From Chromatiales bacterium (GTDB taxonomy: Bacteria > Pseudomonadota > Gammaproteobacteria > Thiohalomonadales > Thiohalomonadaceae), in NCBI GenBank assembly GCA_003251535.1, contig QKFD01000091.1:1-64000 (forward strand): a DNA stretch of 64,000 nt, in the 5' to 3' direction. Below the pieces are notes generated by a model, which searched no databases, was not told the origin of the DNA, and saw nothing but the letters and a program-made list of their open reading frames with translations. Below are positions 1 to 8,209 of this stretch, piece after piece (position 1 is the first letter of the stretch; the number at the start of each line of letters is the position of its first letter). The position numbers and the translations under genes were made by a program.

Positions 1-643
1 CCTTTGCGTGGCTCGCTGGCGGGAGATCGGGGGCATCGGTCTCCAAGACGATGGCCTCGGCGGGGAGTGTGGCCGCTAACTGACGGATCTTGCGCGCCCG
101 CTCAAAGCTCATCACCCCACCAAAGCCGAGTTTGAAGCCGAGATCGATGAACTGCCGCGCCTGCTGCTCAGACCCATTGAAGGCGTGGGCGATCCCCCCC
201 TCGGCAAAATGGAGCCTGCGTAAGGTGGCAAGTACCTGGTCATGGGCCTTGCGCACATGGAGCAGCACGGGCAAGCGCACCGCCTTGGCAATCCGCAACT
301 GCGCCTCAAACAGCCGCTGCTGCCCTCCCCTATCCAGCCCCTCGATGAAGTAGTCGAGGCCGATCTCGCCAATGGCCGGCGGCCGCAGTCGCTCAATGAC
401 CTGCTCCAGCTGCGCCAGCTGAGCCGGTTCAAAACGCTCCAGATAGATGGGGTGGTACCCCGGCGCTGGCAACAACAGGGGATCGGTACGACAGACCGCC
501 TCCAGCCGTGGCAGTTGGTCGGCAAAGAGTCCAGGCACGATGATCCGGCTCACCCCGAGCCCTCGGCAGTGGTCGAGGATAGCGGGGCGGTCATGGTCGA
601 ACTCCTCGACATCGAGGTGACAGTGGGTATCAATCAACTCCAT
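1..643 (-). CDS. TatD family metal-dependent hydrolase (3' end outside window)
   Basis: Amidohydrolase-fold metal-dependent nuclease/hydrolase of the TatD/YcfH group. Reading from the ATG at 643, the protein opens with MELIDTHCHLDVEEF, whose HxH pair is the first metal-binding motif of the family. Further conserved blocks are GEIGLDYF near residue 92, the LPVLLHVRKAHD segment, HAFNGS, and ETDAPDLPP close to the window edge. About 214 residues are visible and the C-terminus runs off the left end; family members are usually 255-270 residues. It is divergent from tcdA, with 65 bp between the two starts. TatD proteins are DNases or quality-control hydrolases, and the substrate cannot be told from sequence. 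The assignment to TatD rather than another amidohydrolase is secure from the order of these motifs. Confidence 0.93.
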   Translation of the reverse strand, partial: MELIDTHCHLDVEEFDHDRPAILDHCRGLGVSRIIVPGLFADQLPRLEAVCRTDPLLLPAPGYHPIYLERFEPAQLAQLEQVIERLRPPAIGEIGLDYFIEGLDRGGQQRLFEAQLRIAKAVRLPVLLHVRKAHDQVLATLRRLHFAEGGIAHAFNGSEQQARQFIDLGFKLGFGGVMSFERARKIRQLAATLPAEAIVLETDAPDLPPASHAK

Positions 644-708
644 TATTTGATGATAACGCGAGTCGCCCTCTTGACCGCTGGCCGCAGCGCGGTAAGACTC
701 CGCGCCCC

Positions 709-1437
709 ATGGACCCCCTCTATGAACGCACCCACATTCTGCTTGGCGATGACGGCCTGATGCGGCTGCGCCAGGCCCACGTCCTAGTGGCCGGGCTCGG
801 AGGGGTGGGCTCCTTCGCCGCCGAGGCGCTGGCCCGTGCCGGCATCGGCCAACTCACCTTGGTGGACCACGATACCGTCGCCCCCACCAACCTCAACCGG
901 CAGTTACCAGCCCTCCACACCACCATCGGCCGGAAAAAGTTGGCCGTCATGTGTGAGCGCATCGCCCAGATCAACCCCGCTTGCACCCTCCACCCCCTGG
1001 ACCGCTTCATCCGACCAGAGGACATGGAGGAGCTGCTGGCGCCACGCCCCGACTATGTGGTGGACGCCATCGACAGCCTCAACTGCAAGACCGCCTTGGT
1101 GGAGCAGGCGTGGCGTCTAGGGCTCGGCGTGGTCTCCAGCATGGGGGCCGGCGGCAAGCTCGACCCAACCCGCCTAAGGGTGAGCGACCTTCAGGAGACG
1201 GAGGTCTGCCCGTTGGCACGCAACATGCGTAAGCGGCTGAAGAAGCGCGGTGTCGGCCAGGGGGTGCAGGTGGTCTGGTCCGACGAGAGTTCAGCCCCGC
1301 CACTACCGCCCCAACCCACCGATCACGGCCGTGATCGAGCAGTCAACGGCACCATCAGCTATCTACCCGCCCTGTTTGGCCTCACCCTGGCCGGTCTGGT
1401 GGTGAATGGTCTGCTGGGTCGGACGGTTGGCCGCTGA
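709..1437 (+). CDS. tcdA: tRNA threonylcarbamoyladenosine dehydratase TcdA (CsdL)
   Basis: E1-like (ThiF/MoeB/HesA) ATP-dependent enzyme that cyclises t6A37 of ANN-decoding tRNAs to ct6A in the cytoplasm. The 242-residue length fits the family. The nucleotide-binding glycine loop GLGGVGS lies near residue 30, followed by the VDHDTVAPTNLNRQ block typical of E1-like adenylating enzymes and DAIDSLNCK near residue 120. The downstream CPLARNMRKRLKKRG and VVWSDESS segments distinguish TcdA from MoeB and ThiF. The start at 709 gives the usual N-terminus (MDPLYERTHILLG). It stands alone between tatD (divergent) and the UMF1 transporter, with no sulfur-transfer csdA/csdE partner in view. Confidence 0.93.
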   Translation: MDPLYERTHILLGDDGLMRLRQAHVLVAGLGGVGSFAAEALARAGIGQLTLVDHDTVAPTNLNRQLPALHTTIGRKKLAVMCERIAQINPACTLHPLDRFIRPEDMEELLAPRPDYVVDAIDSLNCKTALVEQAWRLGLGVVSSMGAGGKLDPTRLRVSDLQETEVCPLARNMRKRLKKRGVGQGVQVVWSDESSAPPLPPQPTDHGRDRAVNGTISYLPALFGLTLAGLVVNGLLGRTVGR

Positions 1438-1559
1438 GCCCTTTGGCTACGGGCCCTTTGGTCAGCCGCCTAGGACAGGGGAGAGAGATCTGCAATATTG
1501 CTTGCGCAATAGACCGGGCGGTTCATGATCACCGCAGCAGCCACCCAACGGGATAGAGC

Positions 1560-2813
1560 ATGGCGCGATACAGTAAGGCGGTATGGGGTTGGGCCCTCTA
1601 TGACTGGGCCAACTCCGCCTTCACCACCACAGTGATGGCCGGTTTTTTCCCGGTATTCTTTAAACAGTACTGGAGCAGTGGCATCCCGGTCACCGAGAGC
1701 ACGCTCCAGCTGGGGCTGGCCAACTCCGCCGCCAGTCTATTGATTGTGCTGTTTGCCCCGTTACTAGGGGCCACTGCCGACCGCAGTGGCACCCGCAAGC
1801 GCTTCCTCGCCCTCTTCACCCTACTTGGAGTGGCCCCTACCGCCGGCTTGTGGTGGATCGGTGAAGGGGAGTGGCAGCTGGCCATCGGCTGCTATGTGTT
1901 GGCCAACCTAGGCCTGGCCGCCAGCCTGGTGTTCTACGACGCCCTGCTGGTCAACGTCGCCCAAGTGGAGTCCTACGATCGGGTCTCAGCCTTTGGCTTC
2001 GCCCTCGGCTACCTGGGGGGCGGCCTGCTGTTTGCCCTCAATGTCGCCATGACCCTCTCCCCCGCCACCTTCGGCCTTACCGACGCGGCCCAGGCGGTAC
2101 GCATCTCCTTTGTCTCGGTGGCCCTGTGGTGGCTGCTATTTACCCTGCCACTGCTGTGGTGGGTCGAGGAGCCGGCGGGGCCGCAGCCGGAACGCATCTC
2201 CTTCATCGCCGGTTGGCGTGAGCTGATCACCACCTTCCATCAACTGCGCCGCCTACGCCCACTGGCCCTGTTCCTAGCGGGCTATTGGCTCTATATCGAC
2301 GGCGTAGACACCGTGATCCGCATGGCGGTGGACTTTGGCCTCTCCCTGGGGCTCAACGCCTCCGATCTCATCGGCGCCCTGCTCCTCACCCAGTTCATCG
2401 GCTTCCCCGCCGCCATCCTGTTTGGGCGACTCGGCGAGCGCCTAGGCCCGCGGCGGGGGATCTTCATCGCCCTAGCGGTCTACGCCGGCGTGGTGGTGGG
2501 GGCCGCCTTCATGCAAACCGGCCTCCACTTCTATCTACTGGCTGCGGTGATAGGCCTCGTCCAAGGGGGGGTCCAATCCCTCTCCCGCTCCCTCTACGCC
2601 CGGATGGTACCCGCGGGCCGCCAGGCAGAGTTTTTCGGCTTTTACAACGTCATGGGCAAGTTTGCCGCCATTATCGGTCCGCTACTGGTGGGGCTCACCG
2701 CCGCCCTCTCCGGCGAACCACGGGTTTCGCTGCTGGTGCTCCTGCTGCTGTTTGGTGGCGGTGCGGCGCTACTGGCACGGGTAGAGGTAGGGGATGGCAG
2801 AGCAGATAGGTGA
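1560..2813 (+). CDS. MFS transporter, UMF1 (Atg22-like) family
   Basis: Twelve-helix inner-membrane major facilitator of 417 residues. The opening ALYDWANSAFTTTVMAGFFPVFF is the hallmark of the UMF1/Atg22 family, whose fungal members export amino acids from the vacuole; the bacterial substrate is unknown. Further family blocks are the GATADRSGTRKR loop after helix 2-3 and GGVQSLSRSLYARMVPAGRQAEFFGFYN near residues 340-365. The TGA stop (2811-2813) is embedded in the ribosome-binding site of the cyclase gene that follows, so the two are probably translationally coupled. Confidence 0.9.
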   Translation: MARYSKAVWGWALYDWANSAFTTTVMAGFFPVFFKQYWSSGIPVTESTLQLGLANSAASLLIVLFAPLLGATADRSGTRKRFLALFTLLGVAPTAGLWWIGEGEWQLAIGCYVLANLGLAASLVFYDALLVNVAQVESYDRVSAFGFALGYLGGGLLFALNVAMTLSPATFGLTDAAQAVRISFVSVALWWLLFTLPLLWWVEEPAGPQPERISFIAGWRELITTFHQLRRLRPLALFLAGYWLYIDGVDTVIRMAVDFGLSLGLNASDLIGALLLTQFIGFPAAILFGRLGERLGPRRGIFIALAVYAGVVVGAAFMQTGLHFYLLAAVIGLVQGGVQSLSRSLYARMVPAGRQAEFFGFYNVMGKFAAIIGPLLVGLTAALSGEPRVSLLVLLLLFGGGAALLARVEVGDGRADR

Positions 2814-2820
2814 GCAGGGC

Positions 2821-4032
2821 ATGTTCGAACTAGAACACCGCCTCAAAGGGACCCGTGGCAGCCACATCATGGCGGAGTTCTTCGGTAACGCCGTCCATTT
2901 TCCCCTCCTCAACATCTTCTACGAACTCTACCGCCACGGCCCAACCGCCTATCTCAGCGATCCCGATCCCTATCTGTTGATGATCGCCGCCATCAGTCAG
3001 GCGATCATCGCCGGTAGCCGCTGTTATCGCGGCCGCTGCCTTCCCCTCTTGGGCAACTTGGCAGGTCCTGGGATCTACACCCTGGCCGAGATGTCGTTGG
3101 AGGGGACGACCCAGTTCTTCAGTGGGCCGCAACACCTCGCCTACTGGTACTACGCGCTGGCCATTGGCCTTATTCAGCTGGTGCGCCATCAGCGCCCCGC
3201 CAGCATCCTGCTGGTGATGGAGCACCTGGTGCGCACCAGTATGCTGTTAACGCTCTATATCCTCCTGGAGCAGACCACCGGCGGCCCCAAGGTCGGCTTC
3301 CTCGGCGATCCCAGCCACCTCTTTATCATCACGGTCATCCCCCTCATCGGTCTGGCGCTAGGCTTTGCCGCCCTCAACGCCGAGCGCTATCTGGAGATCC
3401 TGCGCGAGACCACCGACCAGTTCCAACGCTACTCCGAGTGGCTGTTAGGCAAGGAGCTACTCTCCCAGGCGGTGGCCGATCCGCGCTCCCTGATCCTCAC
3501 CCGCCGCCGCCGAGCCGTACTCTTCTTCGATATCCGCGGCTTCACCTGGTGGTGTGAACGCCACGCCCCGGAAGAGGTGGTCACCATGGTCAACGCCTAC
3601 TACGACGTTGCCGAACCGATCTGGCTGGCCCACAAGGCGATCAAGGTCAAGCTGACGGCCGATGAGATCATGCTGGTGATGTCCACCACCGAGGTGGCAG
3701 TCTCCACCGCCCGCGCCATGGCCGAGGCGCTGCCGCGGGTACTAGGGCGCTACGGCCTAGCGGCAGGGGCGGGGCTCCATGTCGGGCCGGTGATCGAGGG
3801 GCTACTAGGCGCCACCGGCCGCAAGGAGTTTGATGTCCTAGGCGACACGGTAAACGTCGCCAAACGACTCTGCCAGGCGGCAGGCCACGGCGAGATCCTG
3901 CTCTCCCGCGAGGCCCTGGAGGAGGCCTCAGCCCCCCATGGTCAACCGCGCGCCCTGTCGCTGAAGGGGAAGCGGGAGCGGGTGGTCGCCTACCCCTTGG
4001 AGCCGCTGGAACCGCTGCCGGAGCCGATATAG
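2821..4032 (+). CDS. membrane-anchored class III adenylate/guanylate cyclase
   Basis: Class III nucleotide cyclase that should make cAMP or cGMP at the inner membrane. The first ~195 residues contain several hydrophobic segments (about 35-60, 85-110, 130-165 and 165-190). A C-terminal catalytic domain spans about 230-390. The first metal Asp is D237 in FFDIRGFT, the second is D281 in KLTAD (the usual KxxGD has Ala for Gly), and N345 and R349 of DTVNVAKR are the transition-state residues. All key side chains are therefore present. The ATG at 2821 is chosen because AGGTGAG lies 6 nt before it; an in-frame ATG at 2794 overlaps the transporter gene by 20 bp and is an alternative. The 3' end overlaps the convergent NUDIX gene by 43 bp. 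The membrane part resembles no sensor domain I can name. Confidence 0.82.
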   Translation: MFELEHRLKGTRGSHIMAEFFGNAVHFPLLNIFYELYRHGPTAYLSDPDPYLLMIAAISQAIIAGSRCYRGRCLPLLGNLAGPGIYTLAEMSLEGTTQFFSGPQHLAYWYYALAIGLIQLVRHQRPASILLVMEHLVRTSMLLTLYILLEQTTGGPKVGFLGDPSHLFIITVIPLIGLALGFAALNAERYLEILRETTDQFQRYSEWLLGKELLSQAVADPRSLILTRRRRAVLFFDIRGFTWWCERHAPEEVVTMVNAYYDVAEPIWLAHKAIKVKLTADEIMLVMSTTEVAVSTARAMAEALPRVLGRYGLAAGAGLHVGPVIEGLLGATGRKEFDVLGDTVNVAKRLCQAAGHGEILLSREALEEASAPHGQPRALSLKGKRERVVAYPLEPLEPLPEPI

Positions 4033-4532
4033 GGCCGTGCCCGCAGCAGGCCACAGAGGCTCTTGGCATCACTGATGGTGCCATCCCAGGCCCACTCCAG
4101 CGCCTGCTCAAACGCCACCCAGTGGACCTCAATCGCCTCATGCGGCTCATGGGCGGTCTCCCCCAGATGGAGATCACGGGCCAAAAAGAGGTGGATCCGC
4201 TCGTTAAACACCCCCGGGGAGGAGTGGATGAGGCCGAGCCCATCCCACTGCCCCGCCGTCACCCCCGCCTCCTCCGCCAGCTCCCGCCGGGCGGTCTCCA
4301 ATGCGGGCTCTCCCGGCTCCAGCTTCCCCGCCGGCAGCTCCCACAACCAACCCCCAGCGGCGTGGCGCCACTGCCGCAACAGGGCCAACCGCCCCGCCCC
4401 ATCCAGCGCCACCACCGCCGCCCCACCCGGGTGGCGCACCATCTCCAGCTCCACCCGCCGTCCATCGGGGAGGGTGGCCTCCTCCAGGGCCAACTCCACC
4501 ACCCGCCCACGCCAGATAACCTGCTGTGTCAT
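3990..4532 (-). CDS. NUDIX hydrolase, ADP-ribose pyrophosphatase-like
   Basis: Cytoplasmic hydrolase of nucleoside diphosphates linked to another moiety, most like ADP-ribose/ADP-sugar pyrophosphatases. The complete Nudix box (Gx5Ex7REUxEExGU) is at residues 69-91 and begins GKLEPGE. The preceding WELPAGKLE and the later LIHSSPGVFNERIHLFLA match the ADP-ribose type. It has 180 residues from the ATG at 4532, which follows a strong GGGGGTGAT ribosome-binding site. A longer reading frame reaches 4664 but has no better start and would cross into the neighbouring regulator. It is divergent from the sigma-54 regulator (98 bp between starts) and convergent with the cyclase. Confidence 0.9.
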   Translation of the reverse strand: MTQQVIWRGRVVELALEEATLPDGRRVELEMVRHPGGAAVVALDGAGRLALLRQWRHAAGGWLWELPAGKLEPGEPALETARRELAEEAGVTAGQWDGLGLIHSSPGVFNERIHLFLARDLHLGETAHEPHEAIEVHWVAFEQALEWAWDGTISDAKSLCGLLRARPYIGSGSGSSGSKG

Positions 4533-4629
4533 ATCACCCCCTATGCGGCAGTAAGCGCGATTCTCCCATGCCTCGGCAGGGCGCGCTAAACTGCCGTTTA
4601 TGACAGGCGTCCACTGACAGATCCGACCT

Positions 4630-5955
4630 ATGCCCCGTAACGAACCACTCCCCGCCGAGGTCATCTCGCTCCTGGAGGCCTACCGCGACCCAGCGGTACT
4701 CATCGCCCCCAACTACCAGATCCTCGCGGCCAATAGTGCCTATCGGCGCAGCTACGGCGAGGCGGTGGGGCGCAAGCGCTGCTATGAGCTATCCCACCAC
4801 TACACCCTCCCCTGCGACCAGGCCGGCGAGAGTTGCCCCCTATCAAGCTGCCGCGACAGTGGCGAGCCCCAGCGCGATCTCCACCTCCACCACACCCCTC
4901 GCGGCGAGGAGCATGTGGAGGTGGAGATGTACCCGGTCCATGACCGCAACGGCGCCATCCGCGGCTTTCTGGAGGTGATGCGCCACAGCCGCCTAGCCAG
5001 CTCGGTGCCTGGCGGCGGTGGTTTGGTGGGGCGTTCGCCCCGGTTCAACCGGGTGCTGGAGCTGGTACAGCGGGTGGCACCGAGTGATGCCACGGTCCTG
5101 CTCTTGGGGGAGTCCGGCACCGGCAAGGAGTTGGTGGCCCAAGCGGTCCACGACGCCAGCCGACGCGCCAGTGGCCCATTTGTGCCCGTGGACTGCTCCG
5201 GCCTCACCGAGACGCTGTTTGAGTCAGAGCTGTTCGGCCACGAGAAGGGGGCCTTCACCGGCGCCCAGGCGCAGAAGATCGGCCTGGTGGAAGCGGCCCG
5301 TGGCGGTACCCTGTTCCTCGATGAGCTGGGCGACATCCCCCTCTCGCTCCAGGTGAAGCTGCTGCGCCTACTGGAGACCAGCACCTACCGCCGGGTGGGC
5401 GGCATCGAGCCTCAGAAGGCCGATTTTCGCCTGGTGTGCGCCACCCACCGCAACGTCAAAGAGATGGTGGAGGAGGGGCGGTTTCGCCGCGATCTCTACT
5501 ACCGCATCAACACCTTCCCCATCCTGCTCCCCTCCCTGGTGGAGCGGATAGAGGACCTACCGCTGCTGTGCGAGCACCTGCTGAAACGGCTCGGTAGCGG
5601 TCGGCCGTTGAAGATGTCCGATGCGGCCCTGCGCTGCCTTTCGGGCTATAGCTTCCCCGGCAACATCCGCGAGCTACGCAATCTGCTGGAGCGCGCCTCA
5701 CTACTGGCCGATGGCGACCTCATCCTGCCAGAACATCTGCCAGAGGAGTGCTGCGGCCGCGACGGCCGCCTCGCCCCGGGACCCGGCCCCTTCCCCAGCG
5801 ACATCATCCCCCTCGCTGAGGCGGAGCGGCGCTATCTGCTCTGGTCCGCCGCCCGCTTCCGTGGTGAACGGCGCGACCTGGCCGAGCGGCTCGGCATCAG
5901 CGAGCGGACCCTCTATCGCAAGCTGCAAGAGGTGCGGGGTGAGGGAGAGGAGTGA
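4630..5955 (+). CDS. sigma-54-dependent enhancer-binding transcriptional regulator with Cys-rich PAS domain
   Basis: Activator that remodels sigma-54 RNA polymerase closed complexes. It has 441 residues. An N-terminal PAS domain (about 10-115) carries the cluster C51, H56/H57, C62, C69, C74. An AAA+ domain (about 130-370) has Walker A GESGTGKE near 160, the sigma-54-contacting GAFTGA near 207, Walker B FLDELGD near 228 and an arginine-finger region FRRDLYYR. A Fis-type helix-turn-helix is at the C-terminus ([10 protein letters not shown]). There is no receiver domain, so the signal is probably read directly by the PAS domain. The Cys/His cluster resembles the CYE..H...PC...CP motif seen in other PAS sensors and could bind Fe-S or another redox group (inference). 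A sigma-54 promoter and an inverted repeat lie in the next 220 bp, ahead of the cyd genes, making these the likely target. Confidence 0.92.
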   Translation: MPRNEPLPAEVISLLEAYRDPAVLIAPNYQILAANSAYRRSYGEAVGRKRCYELSHHYTLPCDQAGESCPLSSCRDSGEPQRDLHLHHTPRGEEHVEVEMYPVHDRNGAIRGFLEVMRHSRLASSVPGGGGLVGRSPRFNRVLELVQRVAPSDATVLLLGESGTGKELVAQAVHDASRRASGPFVPVDCSGLTETLFESELFGHEKGAFTGAQAQKIGLVEAARGGTLFLDELGDIPLSLQVKLLRLLETSTYRRVGGIEPQKADFRLVCATHRNVKEMVEEGRFRRDLYYRINTFPILLPSLVERIEDLPLLCEHLLKRLGSGRPLKMSDAALRCLSGYSFPGNIRELRNLLERASLLADGDLILPEHLPEECCGRDGRLAPGPGPFPSDIIPLAEAERRYLLWSAARFRGERRDLAERLGISERTLYRKLQEVRGEGEE

Positions 5956-5990
5956 TCTCCCAGGCCCTGCCCAGTCTGCGAACCGCGTCC

Positions 5991-6042
5991 TTGACACGCC
6001 ATTTTTGACACCACAAAGACAGATTCTACCGCCATATCTGTC
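5991..6042. promoter_or_regulatory. putative enhancer (UAS) for the sigma-54 regulator: direct and inverted repeats
   Basis: Two copies of TTGACAC occur at 5991-5997 and 6005-6011. They are followed by a perfect inverted repeat, GACAGAT (6018-6024) and ATCTGTC (6036-6042), with an 11-bp spacer. The inverted repeat lies 115 bp upstream of the -24 element, a usual distance for an activator binding site looped to a sigma-54 promoter. That this is the operator of the adjacent regulator is inference from position and symmetry. Confidence 0.55.
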
Positions 6043-6147
6043 GCACACAGCCACAATGGCGATAAGGCTTTCATTCAGCTGGCCAACGCTGTTTTCCACA
6101 CCAAAGGCCCGTCACTGCGGCGCCTAGCCACTGCCGATGTCATACAA

Positions 6148-6163
6148 GTGCCATTAATGGCAC
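6148..6163. repeat. perfect 16-bp palindrome overlapping the -24 element
   Basis: GTGCCATTAATGGCAC is a perfect palindrome whose right half contains the TGGCAC of the sigma-54 promoter. A protein bound here would occlude the polymerase, so it could be a repressor site or a chance extension of the -24 box. No candidate repressor is visible. Confidence 0.5.
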
Positions 6164-6173
6164 AGCGCTTGCT
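6158..6173 (+). promoter_or_regulatory. sigma-54 (-24/-12) promoter of the cyd operon
   Basis: TGGCACAGCGCTTGCT matches the sigma-54 consensus TGGCAC-N5-TTGCW at every fixed position. It points at cydP, whose ATG lies 217 bp further on. The 5956-6390 interval contains no gene. Its first part carries the putative activator site, and the stretch after the promoter is a GC-rich leader in which I see no ORF with a ribosome-binding site. Confidence 0.82.
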
Positions 6174-6390
6174 GTTCACCTACAGCGACCCATCGGTATA
6201 CCGGCGGTGGCTCGGGATAACCCTCCGGCCAACCCCGTCACGGTAGCGACTCCTCCCCGTCCCCGCCGCGGAGGGTGGCCACCGCCCCCGTCCAACACCA
6301 GTGGGCCGCCCGGTACCGGCGCCGCGCCCACGGCTCTCCCCCCTTGCCCCAAACGTGGCGCCGGTCCCCTTAAATCCAGGAGATCCACCC

Positions 6391-6567
6391 ATGTTCCACT
6401 CCCGCCTGGTCCGTGAGATCGGTGTGACGCTGGCCATCAAGCTGCTGCTGCTGACCGCCCTCTGGTTCGCCTTCTTCCGCGATCACCAGCCGCCGCCGCC
6501 CCTGGCCGATCACCTACTGGCCCCCGCCAGCGCGACGGTCGCCACCACCCACCGCCCAGGCGCCTGA
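6391..6567 (+). CDS. cydP: cytochrome bd oxidase putative small subunit CydP
   Basis: Small 58-residue inner-membrane protein with one transmembrane helix (about residues 10-29: [20 protein letters not shown]) followed by a short Pro/Ala-rich tail. A charged N-terminus, an R-E-x3-L-x2-K-L helix and an FFR end, encoded immediately upstream of cydA, are the features of the CydP family of putative bd-oxidase accessory subunits. The ATG at 6391 is preceded by AGGAGAT at 8 nt, so the longer frame from 6301 is not used. It is 23 bp upstream of cydA and is the first gene after the sigma-54 promoter. Confidence 0.72.
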   Translation: MFHSRLVREIGVTLAIKLLLLTALWFAFFRDHQPPPPLADHLLAPASATVATTHRPGA

Positions 6568-6590
6568 ACCCCACTACCGAGGAGTCCCCC

Positions 6591-8171
6591 ATGGTCCCAG
6601 ATGAGGTCGTTGATCTATCGCGGTTGCAGTTCGCCCTCACCGCGCTCTACCACTTTCTATTCGTGCCCCTCACCCTCGGGCTCTCCTTCCTGCTGGTCAT
6701 CATGGAGTCGGTCTATGTGATGACGGGCCGGGAGATCTATAAAGACATGACCCGCTTCTGGGGCAAGCTGTTTGGCATCAACTTCGCCCTCGGGGTCACC
6801 ACCGGCATCACCATGGAGTTCCAGTTTGGGACCAACTGGGCCTACTACTCCCACTATGTCGGGGACATCTTCGGTGCGCCGCTGGCCATCGAGGGGTTGA
6901 TGGCGTTCTTCTTAGAATCGACCTTCATCGGCCTCTTCTTCTTCGGCTGGGATCGGCTCAGCAAACGCCAGCATCTGATGGTCACCTTCCTCACCGCCCT
7001 CGGCTCCAACCTCTCGGCGCTCTGGATCCTGGTGGCCAACGGCTGGATGCAGAATCCGGTGGGGGCCGAGTTCAGCTTCGAGACCATGCGCATGGAGATG
7101 ACCTCCTTCAGCGCCCTGCTGTTCAACCCGGTGGCGCAGGTGAAGTTTGTCCACACCGTCTCCGCCGGCTACGTCACCGGCGCCATGTTTGTGTTGGGGA
7201 TCTCCGCCTACTACCTGCTCAAGGGGCGTGACGTGGAGTTTGCCCGCCGCTCCTTCGCCATCGCCAGCGCCTTCGGCCTCGCCGCCTCCGCCTCGGTGAT
7301 CGTGCTGGGGGATGAGTCGGGCTATGAGCTGGGCGATGTGCAGAAGGTGAAGCTGGCGGCCATTGAAGCAGAGTGGGAGACCCACCCGGCACCGGCCGCC
7401 TTCACCCTGTTTGGTCTGCCCGATCAAGAGAACGAGACCACCCACAGCGCCATCAAGATCCCCTTCCTGCTCGGCCTCATCGCCACCCGCTCGGTGGATG
7501 AAGAGGTGACTGGCTTGAAGGACCTCAAGACCCAACACGCCGAACGGATCCGCAACGGCATGGTGGCCTATGGCCTGTTGCAGAAACTACGGGGCGGTCA
7601 AGATGACGCGGCCACCCGCGCCGCTTTCGACGCGGTGAAAGAGGACCTCGGGTACGGTCTGCTGCTCAAGAAGTACACCGCCAATGTGGTGGATGCGAGC
7701 GACGCCCAGATCGAACTGGCGGCCGCCGACACCATCCCCAAGGTGGCACCGCTCTTCTTCAGCTTCCGCATCATGGTGGCGCTCGGTCTCTGGTTCCTGC
7801 TGCTGTTTGGCCTCTCCTTCTGGCACTGCGCCCGCCGCACCGCCGGCCAACGCCGCTGGCTGCTGCGCGCCGCCCTCTTCTCCATCCCGCTGCCGTGGAT
7901 CGCCGCCGAGCTGGGCTGGGTGGTCGCAGAGTATGGGCGGCAGCCCTGGTCCATCGGTGAGGTGCTGCCCACCCGCCTCTCCACCTCCACCCTGAGCGCC
8001 GGTGATCTCTGGTTCTCCCTGGCGGGCTTCATCGGCTTCTACACCCTGCTGTTGGTGGTGGAGATGTACCTCATGTTCAAGTACGCCCGCACCGGCCCCT
8101 CCAGCCTCGGTACCGGCCGCTACCACAGCGAGCATGGCGCCTCACCGGCCCTGGCGCCGCAGCAGGCCTAA
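6591..8171 (+). CDS. cydA: cytochrome bd ubiquinol oxidase subunit I
   Basis: Haem-bearing quinol oxidase subunit in the inner membrane, which reduces O2 to water with quinol and has high oxygen affinity. Its 526 residues compare with 522 in E. coli CydA. The N-terminal [11 protein letters not shown] contains the His that ligates haem b595. [13 protein letters not shown] contains the second ligand His, and the Met of FRIMVALG is the b558 ligand region. The segment from [17 protein letters not shown] to [10 protein letters not shown] is the long Q-loop of the L-subfamily, very similar to E. coli CydA, followed by GRQPW. A GAGGAG ribosome-binding site precedes the ATG at 6591. Confidence 0.97.
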   Translation: MVPDEVVDLSRLQFALTALYHFLFVPLTLGLSFLLVIMESVYVMTGREIYKDMTRFWGKLFGINFALGVTTGITMEFQFGTNWAYYSHYVGDIFGAPLAIEGLMAFFLESTFIGLFFFGWDRLSKRQHLMVTFLTALGSNLSALWILVANGWMQNPVGAEFSFETMRMEMTSFSALLFNPVAQVKFVHTVSAGYVTGAMFVLGISAYYLLKGRDVEFARRSFAIASAFGLAASASVIVLGDESGYELGDVQKVKLAAIEAEWETHPAPAAFTLFGLPDQENETTHSAIKIPFLLGLIATRSVDEEVTGLKDLKTQHAERIRNGMVAYGLLQKLRGGQDDAATRAAFDAVKEDLGYGLLLKKYTANVVDASDAQIELAAADTIPKVAPLFFSFRIMVALGLWFLLLFGLSFWHCARRTAGQRRWLLRAALFSIPLPWIAAELGWVVAEYGRQPWSIGEVLPTRLSTSTLSAGDLWFSLAGFIGFYTLLLVVEMYLMFKYARTGPSSLGTGRYHSEHGASPALAPQQA

Positions 8172-8209
8172 CCCCTCCACCCACGACGATTTAACAGAGG
8201 TATTGCTCC

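Noticed and set aside
242-760. 172-codon plus-strand frame opposite tatD
   Set aside because: The minus strand encodes TatD with all motifs; the plus frame is its complement and also runs into the tcdA start.
1494-1526. Small ATTGC/GCAAT inverted repeat before the UMF1 gene as a regulatory site
   Set aside because: The arms are only 5 bp and no spacing or promoter context supports an operator or terminator.
6005-6032. sigma-70 promoter upstream of cyd using TTGACA at 6005
   Set aside because: The sequence 16-17 nt downstream (TACCGC region) is a poor -10, so the repeats are better read as part of an activator site.
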